Origin: Actinomycetes bacterium
GTDB lineage: Bacteria; Actinomycetota; Acidimicrobiia; Acidimicrobiales; Microtrichaceae
Direction of reading: 5' to 3'
Assembly: GCA_023392475.1 (NCBI GenBank)
Contig: JAEVZA010000125.1
Span: forward strand, 1-22,405
Length of the DNA: 22,405 nucleotides
Shown: one piece after another, positions 19,572 to 22,405 of the stretch
Numbering within the stretch: the first letter of the stretch is position 1
Layout: every line of letters starts with the position of its first letter
Program-made: the position numbers and the translations under genes
The notes under the pieces: model-generated
The model's database searches: none
Seen by the model: only the letters and a program-made list of their open reading frames with translations
Told to the model about the DNA's origin: nothing

Positions 19572-21620
19572 TCAGGGCAGCGCGTCGAGGAGGGCGTCCG
19601 CGTCGGTCACCGGCGCGCGGCAGGTGAAGTCGCGGCAGACGTAGGCGCGGCCGTCGGCGCCCGTCTCCGTGCGGCCCTCCCAGAGGGGGCCGGGGACGGG
19701 CTCGCCCCACGCGACCACCGTCGTCGGGCCGAAGCGGCGGAGCGCGGCGCCGACGAGGTCGGGCCGCTCACCGGTCACCACGACCTCGGTCATCCCCTCG
19801 GCCTCCTGCGCGACCGCCCACAGCAGGTTCCCGAACCCGAGGGCGTGGCGGCCCACGACGGGCCCGAGCGACCGCAGCACCGTGCGGGCGTGCTCGCCGT
19901 ACCGCGACTCGCCGGTGAGCGCCTCCAGCCGCAGGAACCCGGTCGCGGCGAGGCTCGCGCCTGACGGCGTGGCGTTGTCCATCACCTCGCGGGGCCGGGT
20001 GAGGAGCTGCTCGGCGTCGTCACCGGTGGTGAAGACGCCGCCGGCGGGGTCCCAGAAGAGGTCCACGACGCCGTCGGCGGCGGCGATCGCCTCGTCGAGC
20101 CACCGCCGCTCGCCGGTCGCCTGGTAGAGGCACAGGAACCCGTCGAGGAGCGCGCCGTAGTCCGCGGCGTAGGCGAGGTGCTGGGCGCGGCCGTCGCCGC
20201 CGTCGCCGGCCTGCCAGGAGCGCAGCCAGCGACCGGGCCGACCGTCGGGTCCGTCCGCCCGGAGCCGTCCGCACAGGAACGTCGCGGTGGCCACGGCCTC
20301 CCGGAGCCAGTCGGCGCGACCGGTGACCGCCGCGGCCTCGGCCAGCGCGGCCAGGAAGAGCCCGTTCCACTCGGTCAGCACCTTGTCGTCGAGGCCGGGC
20401 CGGGGGCGGCGGGCCCTCGCCTCGAGGAGCGCCACCCGGGCGGCCTCGATCTCCGGTGGCCGCTCGAGCTGCCCGCGGGCGTGCAGCCGGTTGGGGATCG
20501 AGGCGCCCTCGAAGTTCCCGGCCTCGGTGATGCCGTACCACTCGCAGACCGCCTCGGCGTGCTCGCCGAGCCCCGCGTCGTCGAGGGCGGCCGTGACCTG
20601 CGCGGGGGTCCACACGTAGAACGCGCCCTCGTGGGCGTGGTCCGCGCCGGGCTCGGCGAGGGAGTCGGCGTCCTCGGCCGAGTACCGACCGCCGTCGGCG
20701 TGCGACAGGTCGCGCAGCACGTAGGTGATCGTGGCGTCGACGACGTCGAGGAAGCGCTGCTCGCCGGTCACCTGGAACGCGTGGAGGTAGGTGCGGGTGA
20801 GCAGCGCGTTGTCGTACAGCATCTTCTCGAAGTGGGGGACGAGCCAGCGCTCGTCGACCGAGTAGCGCGAGAAGCCGCCGCCGAGGTGGTCGTGCATCCC
20901 GCCCGCGGCCATGGCGTCGAGCGAGGTCACCACGGCCTCGAGCGCGGTGGTCGAGCCGGTCCGGCGGTGCTGGCGCAGCAGGTGGTCGAGGCCCATCGAC
21001 TGCGGGAACTTCGGCGCCCGCCCGAACCCGCCCCACGCGCCGTCGTACGCCGCGAGGAGGGACATGGTCGCCTCGTCCAGCTCGGCCGTGCCCGGGAGGT
21101 CCGCGCCATCGGGCACGCCGACGCCCTGGCGCAGCGCCTCCGTGAGGCGGCCGGCCTGCTCGAGCAGGTCGCCCCGCCGGTCGGTCCAGGCCTCGTGCAC
21201 GGCCCGGAGGAGGTCGGTGAAGGACGGCTGGCCGCCGCGCGCCTCCTTCGGGAAGTAGGTGCCGCAGAAGAAGGGCTGGCCGTCGGCGTCCATGAACACG
21301 GTCATCGGCCAGCCGCCCGACCCGGTCATGGCCTGCGTGGCCTCCATGTAGATCGCGTCGACGTCGGGCCGCTCCTCGCGGTCGACCTTCACCGGCACGA
21401 ACCACTCGTTCACGAGCTCGGCGGTGGCGGGGTCCTCGAACGACTCGTGGGCCATCACGTGGCACCAGTGGCAGGACGAGTAGCCGACGGAGAGCAGGAC
21501 CGGGCGGTCACCCTCCCGTGCCGCGGCGAACGCGTCCTCGCCCCACGGCCGCCAGTCGACCGGGTTCTCGGCGTGCTGGCGGAGGTAGGGGCTGGTCTCG
21601 TCGGCGAGGCGGTTGGCCAT
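19572..21620 (-). CDS. YyaL/SSP411-type thioredoxin-domain protein (DUF255) with six-hairpin domain
   Basis: The 682-residue protein starts MANRLADETSPYLRQHAENP, then VDWRPWGEDAFAAA, the classic N-terminus of the YyaL/spermatogenesis-associated 20 family. The thioredoxin-like domain (about 1-160) has SCHWCHVM with C50 and C53, and DREERPDVD. GGWPMTVFM and FFCGTYFP follow. The rest is an (alpha/alpha)-barrel with GGMHDHLGGGFSRYSVDERW, PHFEKMLYDNALL and a late MDNATPSGAS motif, like N-acylglucosamine 2-epimerase-type folds. Its reaction is not established. The ATG at 21620 has no ribosome site but lies 6 bases after a TAGGTT -10, so a leaderless mRNA is likely. It lies downstream of the deacetylase gene on the same strand, separated by 51 bases, and is convergent with the transporter. 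Confidence 0.92.
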   Translation of the reverse strand: MANRLADETSPYLRQHAENPVDWRPWGEDAFAAAREGDRPVLLSVGYSSCHWCHVMAHESFEDPATAELVNEWFVPVKVDREERPDVDAIYMEATQAMTGSGGWPMTVFMDADGQPFFCGTYFPKEARGGQPSFTDLLRAVHEAWTDRRGDLLEQAGRLTEALRQGVGVPDGADLPGTAELDEATMSLLAAYDGAWGGFGRAPKFPQSMGLDHLLRQHRRTGSTTALEAVVTSLDAMAAGGMHDHLGGGFSRYSVDERWLVPHFEKMLYDNALLTRTYLHAFQVTGEQRFLDVVDATITYVLRDLSHADGGRYSAEDADSLAEPGADHAHEGAFYVWTPAQVTAALDDAGLGEHAEAVCEWYGITEAGNFEGASIPNRLHARGQLERPPEIEAARVALLEARARRPRPGLDDKVLTEWNGLFLAALAEAAAVTGRADWLREAVATATFLCGRLRADGPDGRPGRWLRSWQAGDGGDGRAQHLAYAADYGALLDGFLCLYQATGERRWLDEAIAAADGVVDLFWDPAGGVFTTGDDAEQLLTRPREVMDNATPSGASLAATGFLRLEALTGESRYGEHARTVLRSLGPVVGRHALGFGNLLWAVAQEAEGMTEVVVTGERPDLVGAALRRFGPTTVVAWGEPVPGPLWEGRTETGADGRAYVCRDFTCRAPVTDADALLDALP

Positions 21621-21626
21621 GGGCGC

Positions 21627-21632
21627 AACCTA
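21627..21632 (-). promoter_or_regulatory. Candidate -10 element for the YyaL-like gene, leaderless-type spacing
   Basis: On the minus strand TAGGTT is followed by six bases and the ATG (TAGGTTgcgcccATG). There is no Shine-Dalgarno sequence. The spacing matches that at divIVA and bpa. Confidence 0.5.
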
Positions 21633-21648
21633 ACCCGGGCCGGTGCGG

Positions 21649-21664
21649 TCCACGCCGGCGTGGA
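21649..21664. promoter_or_regulatory. 16-bp perfect palindrome in the YyaL-like promoter region
   Basis: TCCACGCCGGCGTGGA is a perfect palindrome lying 17-32 bases upstream of the candidate -10, over the expected -35. It could be a repressor or activator site, or a hairpin ending the upstream deacetylase gene; it has no U-tract. Confidence 0.4.
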
Positions 21665-21671
21665 GCAGGCG

Positions 21672-22405
21672 TCAGGCCGCGACCCCACCACCGCCCGAGA
21701 GGGTCACGAACCGCGAGCCCCGCGCCCGCAGCCACGGCAGCGCGCCGGCGAGCCCGACCGCGGTGCCGCCGCCCGGGCGGATCATGTGCATGATCACGAC
21801 CGCGCCGCCCGACGTCGTCGGCGACACCAGCTCACGGGTCACGGTGGGCGCTGCCAGCGTGGCGCCGGCGTCGCCGTTCACGACGAAGCCGACGGGCTGC
21901 TCGCCGAGGTCCCGCACGATCGAGGTCGCGACCTCGTCGTAGTGGGCGGTGCCCGAGCGGAACCAGCGCGGTGCCGCACCCGTGACCTGCGTGAGCAGCA
22001 CGTGGTTCGCCCACACCTCCTCGACGACCTCGTCGACGGAGCGGGTGCCGGCGATGCCGTAGGCGCTCCGGCCGGTGACGGAGAGCGGGACGTGGCGGCT
22101 GCCGTGGTTGCCGACCTCGAACAGCGGGTCGGCGACGATGGCCGCCACGACCGCCGGGTTCGCGACGACCCACCGAGCGTTCAGGAACAGGGTGGCCGGG
22201 ATGCGCTCACGCCGCAGCAGCGCGAGCAGCTCCTCGTCGACGCCGTCGGCGTGGGGACCGCCGCAGGCGTCGAAGGTGAGCGCGACCGTCGGGGCCGAGC
22301 GGTCGGCGACGTGCCGGTCGACGCCCGCCACGTCGGTGCCCCAGCTGGTCGGCACGGCGGCGCCGTAGCGGGCCCGCAGCGCGGCGAGGTCGGGCGGTGC
22401 CGCAG
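21672..22405 (-). CDS. Polysaccharide deacetylase (NodB-like), 5' partial
   Basis: NodB/CE4 enzymes remove acetyl groups from wall or surface glycans such as peptidoglycan or chitin-like polymers. The frame stays open to the window edge, so the N-terminus and any signal peptide are missing; about 243 residues are visible. Motifs in order are VALTFDACGG (motif 1), a FLNARWV strand, EVGNHGSRHVPL (motif 2, His-x3-His metal ligands), RWFRSGTAHYDE (motif 3) and VVIMHM (late catalytic His). Motif 1 reads TFDAC rather than the usual TFDDG: the first Asp remains, the second (metal-binding) Asp is replaced by Ala. Internal GTG at 22355 is a possible start, but the upstream codons look coding. It lies upstream of the YyaL-like gene on the same strand. 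Confidence 0.85.
   Translation of the reverse strand, partial: AAPPDLAALRARYGAAVPTSWGTDVAGVDRHVADRSAPTVALTFDACGGPHADGVDEELLALLRRERIPATLFLNARWVVANPAVVAAIVADPLFEVGNHGSRHVPLSVTGRSAYGIAGTRSVDEVVEEVWANHVLLTQVTGAAPRWFRSGTAHYDEVATSIVRDLGEQPVGFVVNGDAGATLAAPTVTRELVSPTTSGGAVVIMHMIRPGGGTAVGLAGALPWLRARGSRFVTLSGGGGVAA

Overview
The window is very GC-rich, densely packed bacterial chromosome with GTG/TTG starts, 4-base stop/start overlaps and short intergenic gaps. SepF, YggT, DivIVA, LspA and RluD in a row, plus a Bpa-type proteasome activator (known from proteasome-bearing Actinomycetota), place it in Actinomycetota. A deep lineage such as Acidimicrobiia is my inference from gene order and protein style; no rRNA or other marker is present to prove it. 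No tRNA, rRNA, CRISPR array or insertion sequence was seen.

Layout. (1) 1-5801, plus strand: the division-cluster tail that usually follows ftsZ. It holds pgeF (5' end outside the window), yggS, sepF, yggT, divIVA, a DksA/TraR-like gene with a lysine-alanine-proline tail, lspA and rluD. These serve septum assembly, polar growth, envelope maturation, PLP homeostasis and rRNA modification. (2) 5794-7501: an Rrf2-family regulator on the minus strand, divergent from an alkaline-phosphatase-superfamily hydrolase. (3) 7559-10556: bpa, then two tandem paralogous lipoproteins that look like beta-propellers closed by a disulfide. (4) 10699-15480: dnaE, the replicative polymerase alpha subunit, interrupted in frame by a 409-residue intein with a LAGLIDADG endonuclease domain. 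(5) 15631-16925: a conserved protein of unknown function translationally coupled to a nitroreductase-like protein. (6) 17025-19514: an MMPL/RND exporter. (7) 19572-22405, minus strand: a YyaL/SSP411-type thioredoxin-domain protein and a polysaccharide deacetylase whose 5' end lies outside the window.

Most transcription units start with a -10 element of the form TAGNNT. At divIVA, bpa and the YyaL-like gene this hexamer ends only 6-7 bases before the start codon, which suggests leaderless mRNAs.

The points most worth a second look are the DnaE intein, the DksA-like protein that lost three of four zinc cysteines and gained a histone-H1-like tail, the paired-cysteine lipoprotein duo, the in-frame 21-bp minisatellite in yggS, and the Rrf2 regulator with only two of the usual three cluster cysteines. 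I did not see a complete novel multi-gene defence or mobile system. The intein is the only clear selfish element.
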